Positions 43,894 to 52,296 of a stretch of 64,000 bases of DNA are shown one piece after another. The position numbers and the translations under genes were made by a program. The notes below the pieces were generated by a model. It was given only the letters and a program-made list of their open reading frames with translations. It ran no database searches and had not been told where the DNA came from. The stretch comes from Micromonospora_G sp044458865 (GTDB lineage Bacteria > Actinomycetota > Actinomycetes > Mycobacteriales > Micromonosporaceae): positions 62,001 to 126,000 of the forward strand of contig NZ_JBITIH010000006.1 in assembly GCF_044458865.1 (NCBI RefSeq). The letters are read 5' to 3'. Positions within the stretch are counted from its first letter, which is position 1, and each line of letters starts with the position of its first letter.

Positions 43894-44340
43894 CCCGGCC
43901 CTTTCGTAGAAGCGGCGGGCCCGCTCGTTCTCCTCCAACACCCAGAGCCGGATGTCCCGCCAGCCGCGCCCGGTCAGGCCGGTCAGCCCGGCGTTCATCA
44001 GCTCCCGGCCGACCCCGGTACCCCAGTGCTCCGGGTCGACGTACATGGTGAGGATCTCGCCGTACGCGTGGTCGAGGTCGTCCCGGTCCTGGTTGTTGCG
44101 GTACGGCCCGAAGGTGGTGAAGCCGATCACCGTGCCGTCCCGTTCCGCCAACAGGGTGGTGAACGGGTGGTCCGGTTCGGCGGTGCCGACGTCTCGCCGC
44201 CGCTGCGCCCACGCCTGGATGTTCAGCCGGGCCAGCACCTCGTCCGGCATGATTCCCGCGTACCCGGCCTGCCAGGTGCGTACGTGCACGCTCGCCACCG
44301 CCTCGGCGTCGGCGGGTTCCTCGGGTCGGATGGTCAGCAC
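43786..44340 (-). CDS. GNAT-family N-acetyltransferase
   Basis: A 184-residue GNAT enzyme. It begins LTIRPEEPADAEAVASVHVRTWQAGYAGIMPDEVL, and its acetyl-CoA site is MYVDPEHWGTGVGRELMNAGL, followed by RLWVLEENERARRFYERAGL. The start is GTG. Its last 36 codons lie antisense to the 3' end of the mannosyltransferase gene. The acceptor is not known. Confidence 0.9.
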   Translation of the reverse strand: MLTIRPEEPADAEAVASVHVRTWQAGYAGIMPDEVLARLNIQAWAQRRRDVGTAEPDHPFTTLLAERDGTVIGFTTFGPYRNNQDRDDLDHAYGEILTMYVDPEHWGTGVGRELMNAGLTGLTGRGWRDIRLWVLEENERARRFYERAGLVTDGERSTYEIHRTAGRPPLGLIELRYAARLGEP

Positions 44341-44405
44341 GTCTCCGTTCTAACCCCTGCCGGGCGGCGAGTCCAGCTCATCCGTCCGCGCCCCCCGGCG
44401 GGTTA

Positions 44406-44451
44406 GGAGGGGGCCCTTGTACTACCGAAAGCGATAACAAGGGGCCCTTCC
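44406..44451. repeat. GGGCCC hairpin repeat, copy 3
   Basis: Arms at 44406-44420 and 44437-44451 pair at 13 of 15 positions around ACTACCGAAAGCGATA. The core matches copies 1 and 2. It lies between two divergent genes, so a terminator role is less obvious here. Confidence 0.7.
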
Positions 44452-44479
44452 TTCCACCAAGGGTGTCGGGGGAGGTGGC

Positions 44480-44485
44480 TAGGGT
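44480..44485 (+). promoter_or_regulatory. -10 box of a leaderless promoter (YcaQ-like)
   Basis: TAGGGT lies 7 bases before GTG 44493. Confidence 0.5.
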
Positions 44486-44492
44486 TCCGAGG

Positions 44493-45722
44493 GTGGGTGT
44501 TCCGGAATCTTTGTCGTTGGCGCAGGCTCGCCGGGTGGTGCTCGCCGCCCAGGGGTTCGCCGATCCCGTGCCGACCGGTGTGCCGACCCTGCGTCACCTG
44601 CGCCGGGTGCTCGACCGGGTCGGGTTGATCCAGATGGACTCGGTCAACGTGTTGCAGCGAGCCCACTACCTGCCGCTCTACAGCCGACTCGGCCCCTATC
44701 CGACCGGCCTGCTGGACCGGGCCGCCTATCAGCCGCCGCGGGAGTTGTTCGAATACTGGGGGCACGAGGCGTCGCTGGTCCCCGTCGACCTGCACCCGGC
44801 GCTGCGCTGGCGGATGGCGGCGGCCCGGGACGATGCCTGGGGCGGGATGCGCCGGATCGCGCAGGAGCAGCCTCAGTTGGTCGCCTGGGTCCGCGACGAG
44901 GTACGTGACCGAGGGCCGCTGACCGCCGCCGAGATCGAGCACGACGCACCCCGGCAGACCGGCAACTGGGGCTGGAACTGGTCGGAGGTGAAGCGGGCGC
45001 TGGAGTTTCTCTTCTGGGCCGGCGACGTTGCCGCGGCCAGTCGGACCAACTCCTTCGCCCGCCGTTACGACCTGCCCGAACGGGTGCTGCCCCCGGCGGT
45101 GGTGGGGGCGCCGACGCCGGCTCCGGCGGACGCGTACCGGCGGTTGGTGTCGGTCGCCGCACGCTGCCTGGGGGTGGCCGCCGAACCGGAGCTGCGGGAC
45201 TACTTCCGGTTGCCGGTGGCGGCGGCGCGGGTGGCGGTCGCCGAGCTGGTCGAGGCGGGTGAGCTGCGGCCGGTGGCGGTGCAGGGTTGGCGCGCTCCGG
45301 CGTACCTGCACGTGGACGCCCGGGTGCCCCGGTGGGTCCGGGCCAGCACCCTGGTCAGCCCCTTCGATCCGTTGATCTGGGAGCGGGCCCGGACGGAGCG
45401 GCTCTTCGACCTCAGCTACCGGATCGAGATCTACGTTCCGGCGCCGCAGCGGGTGTACGGCTACTACGTGTTGCCGTTCCTGCAGGGGGAGCGGTTCACC
45501 GCCCGGGTCGACCTGAAGGCCGACCGGAAGGCGGGTGTGCTGTTGGTGCCGGCGGCCTGGTTGGAGCCGGGGGCCGACCCGGCGGACACCGCCCTGGCGC
45601 TCGCGGCCGAGCTGCGCCGGCTCGCCGGCTGGCTCGGCCTGAGCGCGGTGGCGCCGCCCGTCGTGGGAGATCTTGCCGGCCCGCTCGCCGCCGCGTTGGC
45701 AAGCACCATCGGTGTACGGTGA
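44493..45722 (+). CDS. YcaQ-family DNA glycosylase (winged-helix, HTH_42)
   Basis: A 409-residue protein of the YcaQ/AlkX family, which unhooks interstrand crosslinks or removes bulky alkylated purines. The catalytic QxD motif is visible in GLIQMDSVNVLQRAHYLPLYSRLG, followed by FEYWGHEASLVP. The C-terminal domain has STLVSPFDPLIWERARTERLFDLSYRIEIYVP and RVYGYYVLPFLQGER. Relatives in Streptomyces can protect producers of DNA-alkylating antibiotics; no such cluster lies here. GTG 44493 is set by the -10 spacing. Confidence 0.9.
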   Translation: MGVPESLSLAQARRVVLAAQGFADPVPTGVPTLRHLRRVLDRVGLIQMDSVNVLQRAHYLPLYSRLGPYPTGLLDRAAYQPPRELFEYWGHEASLVPVDLHPALRWRMAAARDDAWGGMRRIAQEQPQLVAWVRDEVRDRGPLTAAEIEHDAPRQTGNWGWNWSEVKRALEFLFWAGDVAAASRTNSFARRYDLPERVLPPAVVGAPTPAPADAYRRLVSVAARCLGVAAEPELRDYFRLPVAAARVAVAELVEAGELRPVAVQGWRAPAYLHVDARVPRWVRASTLVSPFDPLIWERARTERLFDLSYRIEIYVPAPQRVYGYYVLPFLQGERFTARVDLKADRKAGVLLVPAAWLEPGADPADTALALAAELRRLAGWLGLSAVAPPVVGDLAGPLAAALASTIGVR

Positions 45723-45751
45723 GACCGGCCGATGCGACGAGTGGGGTGGCG

Positions 45752-46297
45752 ATGACGAGCGCCGGTGGACCGACGATGCCGCCCGCCGAGCCCACCTACC
45801 CGGGGGAAGCGGCGCCCTATCCGGGAGAGCCGGTCTACGAGGTGGCGCGGCCCGACCGGATCACCCGTTTCTTCGACCGGATCGCCACCCGGTCCCCGCG
45901 CTGGTTGGCCCCGATCGCCGTGCTCGCCTGTTTTGGTGGCGCGGTGGGTTACACCCTCTACGCCGACCCGACCCGCAGCGCCCCGGACGCGGCTCCGACC
46001 TGCCTGTTGAAGCTCACCACCGGCCTCGACTGTCCCGGTTGTGGGGGGACCCGCGCGTTCTGGTACCTGCTCCACGGCGACCTACCGGCCGCTGCCCGGC
46101 ACCACATCCTCTTTGTCTTCGCCGTCCCCTTTGTCGTTTACCTCTATCTGGCCTGGGCCTCCAAACAGCTCTTCGGCTGGCGGCTGCCCCGGCTGACCGT
46201 GGGGCCGATGACGATCGGGATCTTCCTCGGTGCCTGGATGGCGTTCTCGGTGCTGCGCAACCTGCCCTGGGCCCCGTTCACCTGGTTCTACGTCTGA
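45752..46297 (+). CDS. DUF2752 membrane protein
   Basis: A 181-residue protein. A Pro-rich cytoplasmic N-terminus of about 50 residues precedes three membrane helices. The DUF2752 hallmark TTGLDCPGCGGTRAFWYLLHGDLPAA, with paired cysteines, follows the first helix. Its function is unknown. ATG 45752 follows a GGGGTGG ribosome-binding site. It begins 30 bases after the glycosylase and may be co-transcribed. Confidence 0.88.
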   Translation: MTSAGGPTMPPAEPTYPGEAAPYPGEPVYEVARPDRITRFFDRIATRSPRWLAPIAVLACFGGAVGYTLYADPTRSAPDAAPTCLLKLTTGLDCPGCGGTRAFWYLLHGDLPAAARHHILFVFAVPFVVYLYLAWASKQLFGWRLPRLTVGPMTIGIFLGAWMAFSVLRNLPWAPFTWFYV

Positions 46298-46336
46298 CCC
46301 GCCGGCCCCATCTGCCACTGGTGTAGCCGGGGCAAC

Positions 46337-46342
46337 TAGAGT
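46337..46342 (+). promoter_or_regulatory. -10 box of a leaderless promoter (thyX)
   Basis: TAGAGT lies 7 bases before ATG 46350. Confidence 0.5.
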
Positions 46343-46349
46343 CCCAGGA

Positions 46350-47102
46350 ATGCCGGAAATCGTGTCGCCGCAGGTCAAGCTCATCGCGTGGACTCAGTTC
46401 GAGGCGCCGGAGGAGGTGCCCTGGTCCACGGACGCGGACGGGGGTCAGGCGCTCGCCGAGTTCGCCGGCCGGGCCTGCTACCAGTCCTGGCGCAAGCCCA
46501 ACCCGGCGACTGCCACCAACGCCGGTTATCTCGCCCACATTCTTGAGGTCGGTCACCTCTCCGTGCTGGAGCACGGCAGCGTGACCTTCTACTTCACCGG
46601 TGTGTCCCGGTCGTTCACCCACGAGCTGATCCGGCACCGGCACTTCTCGTACTCGCAGCTCTCCCAGCGTTACGTCCCGGAGCGGGACGCCGCGGTGGTG
46701 GCGCCGGCGGCCATTGCCGAGGACCCTGAGCTGCACAAGCGGTTCGTCGAGGCGGCCGAGGCGAGCGTACGGGCGTACAACGACCTGCTGGAGGGGCTGG
46801 AGCAGCGTTTCGCCGACGTCGAGAACCCGACGTTGCGGCGCAAGCAGGCCCGGCAGGCGGCGCGTGCGGTGCTGCCGAACGCCACCGAGACCAGGATCGT
46901 GGTCACCGGCAACTACCGTGCCTGGCGGCATTTCGTGGCGATGCGTGCCACTGAGCACGCGGACGTCGAGATTCGCGAGCTGGCGGTGGAATGCCTCCGG
47001 CAGCTCCAGCGGGTGGCACCGAACGTCTTCGCGGACTTCACCATCAGCACCCTGCCCGACGGCAGCGAGGTGGCGGCGAGCCCGTACGCCCAGCAGTCCT
47101 GA
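46350..47102 (+). CDS. thyX: Flavin-dependent thymidylate synthase
   Basis: Makes dTMP from dUMP with FAD, NADPH and methylenetetrahydrofolate. The 250-residue product carries the ThyX motif in ELIRHRHFSYSQLSQRYVPE (RHRxxSxxxxSxR) and HILEVGHLSVLEHGSVTFYF. It precedes dapA and rnj in the conserved actinobacterial order. The start follows a leaderless-type -10 box. Confidence 0.97.
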   Translation: MPEIVSPQVKLIAWTQFEAPEEVPWSTDADGGQALAEFAGRACYQSWRKPNPATATNAGYLAHILEVGHLSVLEHGSVTFYFTGVSRSFTHELIRHRHFSYSQLSQRYVPERDAAVVAPAAIAEDPELHKRFVEAAEASVRAYNDLLEGLEQRFADVENPTLRRKQARQAARAVLPNATETRIVVTGNYRAWRHFVAMRATEHADVEIRELAVECLRQLQRVAPNVFADFTISTLPDGSEVAASPYAQQS

Positions 47103-47169
47103 GCGAGGGTCGGCCGTGGGGACGGGACCGAGCAGCGACTTCCCCGGTGGCCGGGGGTTGGGCGTCCGA

Positions 47170-47175
47170 TAGGTT
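47170..47175 (+). promoter_or_regulatory. -10 box of a leaderless promoter (dapA)
   Basis: TAGGTT lies 6 bases before ATG 47182. Confidence 0.5.
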
Positions 47176-47181
47176 AGCGGT

Positions 47182-48108
47182 ATGACGCACGACCACCCTG
47201 CCGCCGCCGACCGGGCGGTACCCCGTCCCTTCGGGCGACTGCTCACGGCCATGGTCACGCCGTTCACCCCGGACGGCTCGCTGGACCTCGACGGCGCGGC
47301 TCAGCTCGCCACCTATCTGGTGGACGAACAGGCCAACGACGCTCTTGTGATCAGTGGCACCACCGGCGAGTCGCCCACCACCACCGACGCGGAGAAGGAA
47401 CAACTGCTGCGTGTGGTGGTGGAGGCCGTCGGTGACCGCGCGAAGGTGGTCGCCGGGGTCGGCACCAACGACACCCGGCACACCATCGAGCTGGCCGTCT
47501 CGGCCGAGAAAGCCGGCGCGCACGGTTTGCTGGTGGTGACGCCGTACTACAGCAAGCCGCCGCAGGCGGGGCTGCTGCGGCACTTCACTGCGGTCGCGGA
47601 CGCCACCGGGTTGCCGGTGATGCTCTACGACATCCCGCACCGCAGCGGGGTGCCGATCGCCACGGAGACGCTGGTGCGGTTGGCCGAGCATGACCGGATT
47701 GTCGGTGTCAAGGACGCAAAGGGCGATCTGACCGCGACCTCCTGGGTGACCAGCCGGACGGACCTGGCTGTCTACTCCGGCGAGGACTCGCTCACCGTGG
47801 CCTCGCTCGCGGTCGGCGGGGTCGGCCTGGTCGGCACCTCCACGCACTTCACCGGGGCGCTGGCGAAGCAGATGATCGAGGCGTACGACCGCGGCGACAA
47901 CGCGACGGCGCTGCTCCTGCACCGCCGGTTGCTGCCGCTGTTCACCGGCATCTTCCGGACCCAGGGCACCATTCTGGTGAAGGCGGGTCTCGCCGCGTCG
48001 GGTCGGCCGGCCGGACCGGTCCGGCCGCCGCTGGTCGACGCGACCGAGGCGGAGCTGGCGCAGCTTCGGGTCGACTGTGCGGACGCCGGTCTGGAGTTGC
48101 CGGCATGA
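47182..48108 (+). CDS. dapA: 4-hydroxy-tetrahydrodipicolinate synthase
   Basis: Condenses pyruvate and aspartate semialdehyde, the first step of the diaminopimelate/lysine branch. The 308-residue TIM barrel shows the TTGESPTTT loop, the catalytic Tyr in VVTPYYSKPPQ and the Schiff-base Lys in IVGVKDAKGDL. The stop overlaps the ATG of a 29-residue ORF (ATGA) that in turn overlaps rnj, so all three are probably coupled. Confidence 0.97.
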   Translation: MTHDHPAAADRAVPRPFGRLLTAMVTPFTPDGSLDLDGAAQLATYLVDEQANDALVISGTTGESPTTTDAEKEQLLRVVVEAVGDRAKVVAGVGTNDTRHTIELAVSAEKAGAHGLLVVTPYYSKPPQAGLLRHFTAVADATGLPVMLYDIPHRSGVPIATETLVRLAEHDRIVGVKDAKGDLTATSWVTSRTDLAVYSGEDSLTVASLAVGGVGLVGTSTHFTGALAKQMIEAYDRGDNATALLLHRRLLPLFTGIFRTQGTILVKAGLAASGRPAGPVRPPLVDATEAELAQLRVDCADAGLELPA

Positions 48109-48194
48109 GTGGGTCAGTCAGTAAGGTCGGCGATAGGGGCAAGTTGAACAGTGAGGCGGCGGTTGTGGTCGAGCGCGACGAGGCGGTGGCATGA
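48105..48194 (+). CDS. 29-residue ORF bridging dapA and rnj
   Basis: ATG 48105 overlaps the dapA stop by ATGA and the ORF's own TGA overlaps the rnj ATG in the same way. GGAG lies 8 bases before the start. The product begins MSGSVSKVGDRGKLNSEAAV and ends DEAVA; no domain is recognised. About 76% of codons end in G or C, somewhat low. Its translation would carry ribosomes from dapA into rnj, so it may be a coupling ORF, a microprotein, or both. Confidence 0.5.
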   Translation: MSGSVSKVGDRGKLNSEAAVVVERDEAVA

Positions 48195-49882
48195 GCCAGC
48201 CGCAAGCGCGGGAGTTGGAGTTGCCCCCACCGCTGCCGGTGGGTGGGCTGCGGGTGATACCGCTGGGCGGTCTGGGCGCGATCGGGCGCAACATGACCGT
48301 CTTCGAGTACGACGGCAAGCTGTTGGTGGTCGACTGCGGGGTGCTCTTCCCCGACGTCGAGCAGCCCGGCGTGGACCTGATCCTGCCTGACTTCGCACCG
48401 ATCCTCGATCGGCTGGAGGACGTGCAGGCGATCGTGTTGACGCACGGGCACGAGGACCACATCGGCGCGGTGCCGTACCTGCTTGCCCACAAGCCGGACA
48501 TTCCGCTCGTCGGCTCGCAGTTCACCCTCGCGCTGGTCGAGGCGAAGCTCGCCGAGCGGCGGATCGAGCCGTACGCGCTCACCGTGCGGGAGGGTGCGCG
48601 GGAGCGGCTGGGCCCGTTCGAGTGTGAGTTCTTCGCGGTCAACCACTCGATCCCGGACGCGCTCGCGGTGGCCATCCGTACCCCGGCCGGGCTGGTGCTG
48701 CACACCGGTGACTTCAAGATGGACCAGCTCCCGTTGGACGGGCGCCTGACCGACCTGGCCGGCTTCGCCCGGCTCGGTGCCGAGGGCGTCGACCTGCTGC
48801 TGTCCGACTCGACCAACGCGGAGATCCCCGGCTTCGTCACACCGGAGCGGGAGATCGGCCCGGTGCTCGGATCGATCTTCGGCAAGGCGCGTGGCCGGAT
48901 CATCGTGGCGTCGTTCGCCTCGCATGTGCACCGGGTGCAGCAGGTGCTGGACGCGGCGGCCGAGTACGACCGCAAGGTGGCCCTGATCGGTCGCTCGATG
49001 GTGCGCAACATGGGCATCGCCCGCGACCTTGGACTGTTGCAGATCCCGCCGGGCCTGGTGGTCGGGCTGGACGAGGCGACCGCCCTGCCGCCGGACCAGA
49101 TCGTGTTGATGTCGACCGGTTCGCAGGGTGAGCCGATGAGCGCGCTGGGTCGGATGGCGACCGGTGACCACCGGCACATCACCATCGCGCCCGGCGACAC
49201 CGTCGTGCTCGCCAGTTCGCTGGTGCCGGGGAACGAGACCTCGGTCTACCGCGTGATCAACCGCCTCTCCCGGGCCGGCGCGACCGTCGTGCACAAGGAC
49301 GTGGCGAAGGTGCACGTCTCCGGTCACGCGCCCGCCGGCGAGCTGCTCTACCTGCTCAACGTGGTGCGGCCGAGCAACCTGTTGCCGGTGCACGGTGAGT
49401 GGCGGCACCTGCGGGCGCACGCCCGGCTGGGGATCGAGTCCGGTGTCGCCCCCGACCGGGTGGTGCTCTGCGAGGACGGCGACGTGGTCGACCTGGTCGA
49501 GGGGCGGGCGTCGCTGGTCGGTCACGTGAAGAGCCGGTACGTCTACGTCGACGGCCTGGCCGTCGGTGACGTGGGGGAGTCGCTCCTCACCGAGCGGCGG
49601 ATGCTCGGCGACGGTGGCTTCATCGCCGCGACCGTGGTGATCGACTCGGTCACCGGCAAGGTCGTCGGCGGTCCGACCGTCTCCGCGAAGGGCTTCTCCG
49701 ACGACCCGGAGGCGTTCAACCCGGTGATCCCGCTGATCACCGAGGCGCTGAGCCGGGCCGCGACCGACGGCATCACCGATCCGCACCAGTTGCAGCAGAT
49801 CGTCCGCCGTACGGTCGGGCGCTGGGTGAACGACGCGTACCGCCGCCGGCCGATGATCGTGCCGAACGTGGTCGAGGTCTGA
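48191..49882 (+). CDS. rnj: Ribonuclease J
   Basis: A metallo-beta-lactamase/beta-CASP nuclease with endo- and 5'-3' exoribonuclease activity, central to mRNA turnover and rRNA maturation. The 563-residue product shows the metal motif LTHGHEDHIGAVPYLL, VVDCGVLFPD, HTGDFKMDQ and the SDSTNAE motif. The beta-CASP HVSGHAPAGEL and LLPVHGEWRHLRAHA follow. The C-terminal domain is present. Position after dapA matches other actinobacteria. The ATG overlaps the preceding small ORF. Confidence 0.97.
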   Translation: MSQPQARELELPPPLPVGGLRVIPLGGLGAIGRNMTVFEYDGKLLVVDCGVLFPDVEQPGVDLILPDFAPILDRLEDVQAIVLTHGHEDHIGAVPYLLAHKPDIPLVGSQFTLALVEAKLAERRIEPYALTVREGARERLGPFECEFFAVNHSIPDALAVAIRTPAGLVLHTGDFKMDQLPLDGRLTDLAGFARLGAEGVDLLLSDSTNAEIPGFVTPEREIGPVLGSIFGKARGRIIVASFASHVHRVQQVLDAAAEYDRKVALIGRSMVRNMGIARDLGLLQIPPGLVVGLDEATALPPDQIVLMSTGSQGEPMSALGRMATGDHRHITIAPGDTVVLASSLVPGNETSVYRVINRLSRAGATVVHKDVAKVHVSGHAPAGELLYLLNVVRPSNLLPVHGEWRHLRAHARLGIESGVAPDRVVLCEDGDVVDLVEGRASLVGHVKSRYVYVDGLAVGDVGESLLTERRMLGDGGFIAATVVIDSVTGKVVGGPTVSAKGFSDDPEAFNPVIPLITEALSRAATDGITDPHQLQQIVRRTVGRWVNDAYRRRPMIVPNVVEV

Positions 49883-49898
49883 CGCTCGTCAGCCAGGG

Positions 49899-49936
49899 AT
49901 CCGGTGTGTCGAGGCCGATGGCCCGTCACACCGGAT
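49899..49936 (+). terminator. Inverted repeat after rnj
   Basis: Perfect 10-base arms ATCCGGTGTG and CACACCGGAT are 18 bases apart. The repeat lies 17 bases after the rnj stop and upstream of the AraC gene. It could terminate rnj or bind the regulator. Confidence 0.55.
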
Positions 49937-49952
49937 TCCGACTGGTCCGTGC

Positions 49953-49958
49953 CATGCT
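49953..49958 (+). promoter_or_regulatory. -10 box of a leaderless promoter (AraC-type gene)
   Basis: CATGCT lies 7 bases before GTG 49966. Confidence 0.4.
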
Positions 49959-49965
49959 GGACCCC

Positions 49966-50385
49966 GTGACACGAGCGGACCTGGTCCGGCTCCGCCGGGC
50001 CCGTGACCTGATCAACCGGGAGTACGCCCGGCCGCTCGACGTACCCGCGCTCGCCCGCGACGCGCTGATGTCGACCGGTCACTTCTCCCGCAGCTTCCGT
50101 GCCGCCTTCGGCGAGACGCCGTACAGCTACCTGATGACCCGACGGATCGAGCGTGCCAAGGCGCTGCTGCGCCGGGGTGACCTGAGCGTCACCGAGGTCT
50201 GCATGGCGGTCGGCTGTTCCTCCCTCGGATCGTTCAGCTCCCGCTTCACCGAGTTGGTCGGGGAGACGCCCAGCGCCTACCGGGCCCGTAACCACGGCGC
50301 CGCCGCGTCCATCCCGGCCTGTTTCGTCAAGATCGCCACCAGGCCGGTCAGGGATGGGAAGGCACCCCAACTGTCGGGCACGTAG
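49966..50385 (+). CDS. AraC-family regulator, DNA-binding domain only
   Basis: A 139-residue protein consisting of little more than an AraC-type double helix-turn-helix. It starts LVRLRRARDLINREYARPLDVPALARDALMSTGHFSRSFRAAFGETPYSYL; the second motif is VTEVCMAVGCSSLGSFSSRFTELVGETPSAYR. No ligand domain is fused. The next gene, 10 bases on, encodes a VOC-family protein. This pairing is frequent and suggests that the VOC protein's substrate or product is what is sensed. GTG 49966 fits the leaderless spacing; a longer start is possible. Confidence 0.88.
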   Translation: MTRADLVRLRRARDLINREYARPLDVPALARDALMSTGHFSRSFRAAFGETPYSYLMTRRIERAKALLRRGDLSVTEVCMAVGCSSLGSFSSRFTELVGETPSAYRARNHGAAASIPACFVKIATRPVRDGKAPQLSGT

Positions 50386-50388
50386 CGT
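50383..50388 (+). promoter_or_regulatory. -10 box of a leaderless promoter (VOC gene)
   Basis: TAGCGT, containing the AraC-gene stop codon, lies 7 bases before ATG 50396. Confidence 0.45.
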
Positions 50389-50395
50389 GACCCGC

Positions 50396-50809
50396 ATGGG
50401 CATCGCACTCACCTACTGCTTCATCGCCGTTGACGACCACGAGAAGGCGCTCGCGTTCTACCGGGACGCGGTTGGTCTGGAGGTGCGCAACGACGTCGGT
50501 TACGAGGGCATGCGCTGGGTCACGGTCGCCGCGCCGGGCCAGGATGCCCAGATCGTGCTGGAGCCGCCGGGGATGGACCCGGACGCGTCGCCGGCCGATC
50601 GGGAGACGATCGCGGACCTGATGGCCAAGGGACTGATGCGTGGGGTCGTGTTCACCGTCGACGACTGTGACGCGACCTTCGAGCGCATCCGGGCCAGTGG
50701 TGCCGAGGTCCTTCAGGAGCCGATGGACCAGCCGTACGGCGTACGCGACTGCGCCTTCCGGGATCCGGCCGGCAACCTCGTGCGCTTCAACCAGCAGCCG
50801 AATCGGTAG
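50396..50809 (+). CDS. VOC-family protein (glyoxalase/bleomycin-resistance fold)
   Basis: A 137-residue protein with the paired beta-alpha-beta-beta-beta units of the vicinal oxygen chelate superfamily. It shows YCFIAVDDHEKALAFYRDAVGLEVRND in the first half and GVVFTVDDCDATFERIRASGAEVLQEPMDQPYGVRDCAFRDPAGNLVRF in the second. It could be a glyoxalase, dioxygenase or drug-binding protein. Its regulator is probably the AraC-type protein just upstream. Confidence 0.9.
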   Translation: MGIALTYCFIAVDDHEKALAFYRDAVGLEVRNDVGYEGMRWVTVAAPGQDAQIVLEPPGMDPDASPADRETIADLMAKGLMRGVVFTVDDCDATFERIRASGAEVLQEPMDQPYGVRDCAFRDPAGNLVRFNQQPNR

Positions 50810-50821
50810 GTAGGCGCGCGG

Positions 50822-51820
50822 CTAGTCCGGGTCGGGGAGCAGGCCCTCTTCGCGAAGTTGCGCGGAGTGGGCCTCCGGCGGCGGGTCCGGGTCGTAGTCC
50901 GACGGGCGTGGTGGCTCCGGCCCGTCGGGTCCGAAGCGGAGCAGGATCACGATCCTGGTGACCCGGAACCGGCGGCCGAGCACGCAGACCTCGTTGGTCC
51001 GACTGGCGTCGAGGTCGTCGGCGGCCTTCGCGTACGCGGTGGCCTCCGCCTCGGTGGGACTGCCGATTCTCGGGATCAGGTAACGGAAGTTGAAGGTGAT
51101 CAGGTCACGGGCGGCCTGTGGGGTGCCGACCGCTCGGGTGTCCGGTTGCCAGTGTCCGTCGACGTACTCGGCCACCGCGTACTCGGTGGGGAGGAAGACT
51201 CCGTCCGGGTGGGTGCGTACGGCACGGCGGCTGTCGGCGTAGACGTCCGGGGGGACACTCGCCTTGGAGTAGTGCGACGGGAGCAGGTTCACCTTGAGCA
51301 GACCGTGTGCCACCCCGGTCGGCATTCGGGGGTTGACGACCAGTCCCTCGCTGCCCCGGGGCACCTCGCGAGCCGCCCCGGGTCCCTTCGGGTCGGGGTC
51401 GGTCGGGCGGGGCGGCTCGGGTCCGTCCGATCCGAACGCGGCGAAGGTGTCGGCCCGAATGATCCGGTAGTGGCGCCCGGCGACCGACAGTTCGTCGACC
51501 TTCTCCCAGTCCAGGATCTGCCCGGCGGCGCTGAGTTCCTCGGCCTCGGCGGCGTCGACGCCTTCGAGGAGGCGCTCCCGGAAGCGGTACGCGAGGCCAT
51601 CCCGGGCCGCCTGCGGGGTGTGCTCCTCAAGGCCGCTGATGCGCCAGCCGCCGTCGCCGAGGTCTTCGGCGTGGCCGAAGAGGGGTCCGCCCAGCCGTAG
51701 GTTCGGATAGGTCCGGGCCCGTCGGGCGGCGTCGTCCTCGGTGACCGCCGCGATCGGATCGTCGGATCGCACGACCCTGATCACTGTTTCGCGCGCCGTC
51801 CGCGCCTCATCGTCACGCAC
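50822..51820 (-). CDS. DUF5954-family protein
   Basis: A 332-residue soluble protein with two related halves. Each ends with a segment such as GRRFRVTRIVILLRFGPDGPEPPRPSDYDPD or GRHYRIIRADTFAAFGSDGPEPPRPTDPDP. This matches the actinobacterial DUF5954 family, whose function is unknown. Start GTG 51820 is chosen because TACTGT lies 5 bases upstream; an in-frame start at 51877 is possible. It is divergent from a PadR gene, with mirror-image -10 regions. Confidence 0.8.
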   Translation of the reverse strand: MRDDEARTARETVIRVVRSDDPIAAVTEDDAARRARTYPNLRLGGPLFGHAEDLGDGGWRISGLEEHTPQAARDGLAYRFRERLLEGVDAAEAEELSAAGQILDWEKVDELSVAGRHYRIIRADTFAAFGSDGPEPPRPTDPDPKGPGAAREVPRGSEGLVVNPRMPTGVAHGLLKVNLLPSHYSKASVPPDVYADSRRAVRTHPDGVFLPTEYAVAEYVDGHWQPDTRAVGTPQAARDLITFNFRYLIPRIGSPTEAEATAYAKAADDLDASRTNEVCVLGRRFRVTRIVILLRFGPDGPEPPRPSDYDPDPPPEAHSAQLREEGLLPDPD

Positions 51821-51825
51821 GCAAC

Positions 51826-51831
51826 ACAGTA
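51826..51831 (-). promoter_or_regulatory. -10 box of the DUF5954 gene
   Basis: On the minus strand TACTGT lies 5 bases before GTG 51820. The flanking ACACAGTA is the exact inverse of TACTGTGT at the divergent PadR promoter. Confidence 0.4.
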
Positions 51832-51880
51832 TGTAGTGGATGGGGGCCGGCCACCAGCACCTGTTTTTCGCGACCAACCA

Positions 51881-51901
51881 CTATTCGGTGTCGCCTAATA
51901 G
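51881..51901. promoter_or_regulatory. Candidate operator of the PadR/DUF5954 divergent promoter
   Basis: CTATT and AATAG are separated by 11 bases just upstream of the PadR -10 box. It is a weak dyad that could bind the PadR protein. Confidence 0.25.
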
Positions 51902-51905
51902 CTGC

Positions 51906-51911
51906 TACTGT
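51906..51911 (+). promoter_or_regulatory. -10 box of a leaderless promoter (PadR)
   Basis: TACTGT lies 7 bases before ATG 51919. Confidence 0.5.
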
Positions 51912-51918
51912 GTGTCGC

Positions 51919-52296
51919 ATGATAGTGGATGGGAGAGCGACAGTCGGCGATGCCGACCGGCAGACCCAACTGCTGCGCGGTGCCCTCGACATGTGCCTGC
52001 TCGCGTTGCTGGCAAAGGAGCCGGCCCACGGCTACGAACTGGTCCGGCGCATTGACGACGCGGGATTCGACGCCGTCGGCTACGGCACCATCTACCCGCT
52101 GCTGACCCGCATGCGGCGTCTCGGCCTGGTCGCCGACGAGTTGCAGACGAGCCCGAGCGGGCCACCGCGCAAGGTCTACGCACTCACCGACGAGGGCCGA
52201 ACCCGGCTGCACACGTGGAGCCGACAGTGGACGGACTTCGTCCAGACCGTCAACGCCACCCTCACCGAAGCCGTCCCTCCGAGTTCGAGGAGCTGA
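51919..52296 (+). CDS. PadR-family transcriptional regulator, short type
   Basis: A 125-residue PadR protein of the short subfamily 2 type. It shows LRGALDMCLLALLAKEPAHGYELVRRI and VGYGTIYPLLTRMRRLGLVADEL, plus a short C-terminal helix. It is followed two bases after its stop by a membrane-protein gene with a HAAS-like N-terminus. This PadR plus HAAS arrangement is common in Gram-positive bacteria, where the regulator controls the membrane protein and itself. Confidence 0.92.
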   Translation: MIVDGRATVGDADRQTQLLRGALDMCLLALLAKEPAHGYELVRRIDDAGFDAVGYGTIYPLLTRMRRLGLVADELQTSPSGPPRKVYALTDEGRTRLHTWSRQWTDFVQTVNATLTEAVPPSSRS

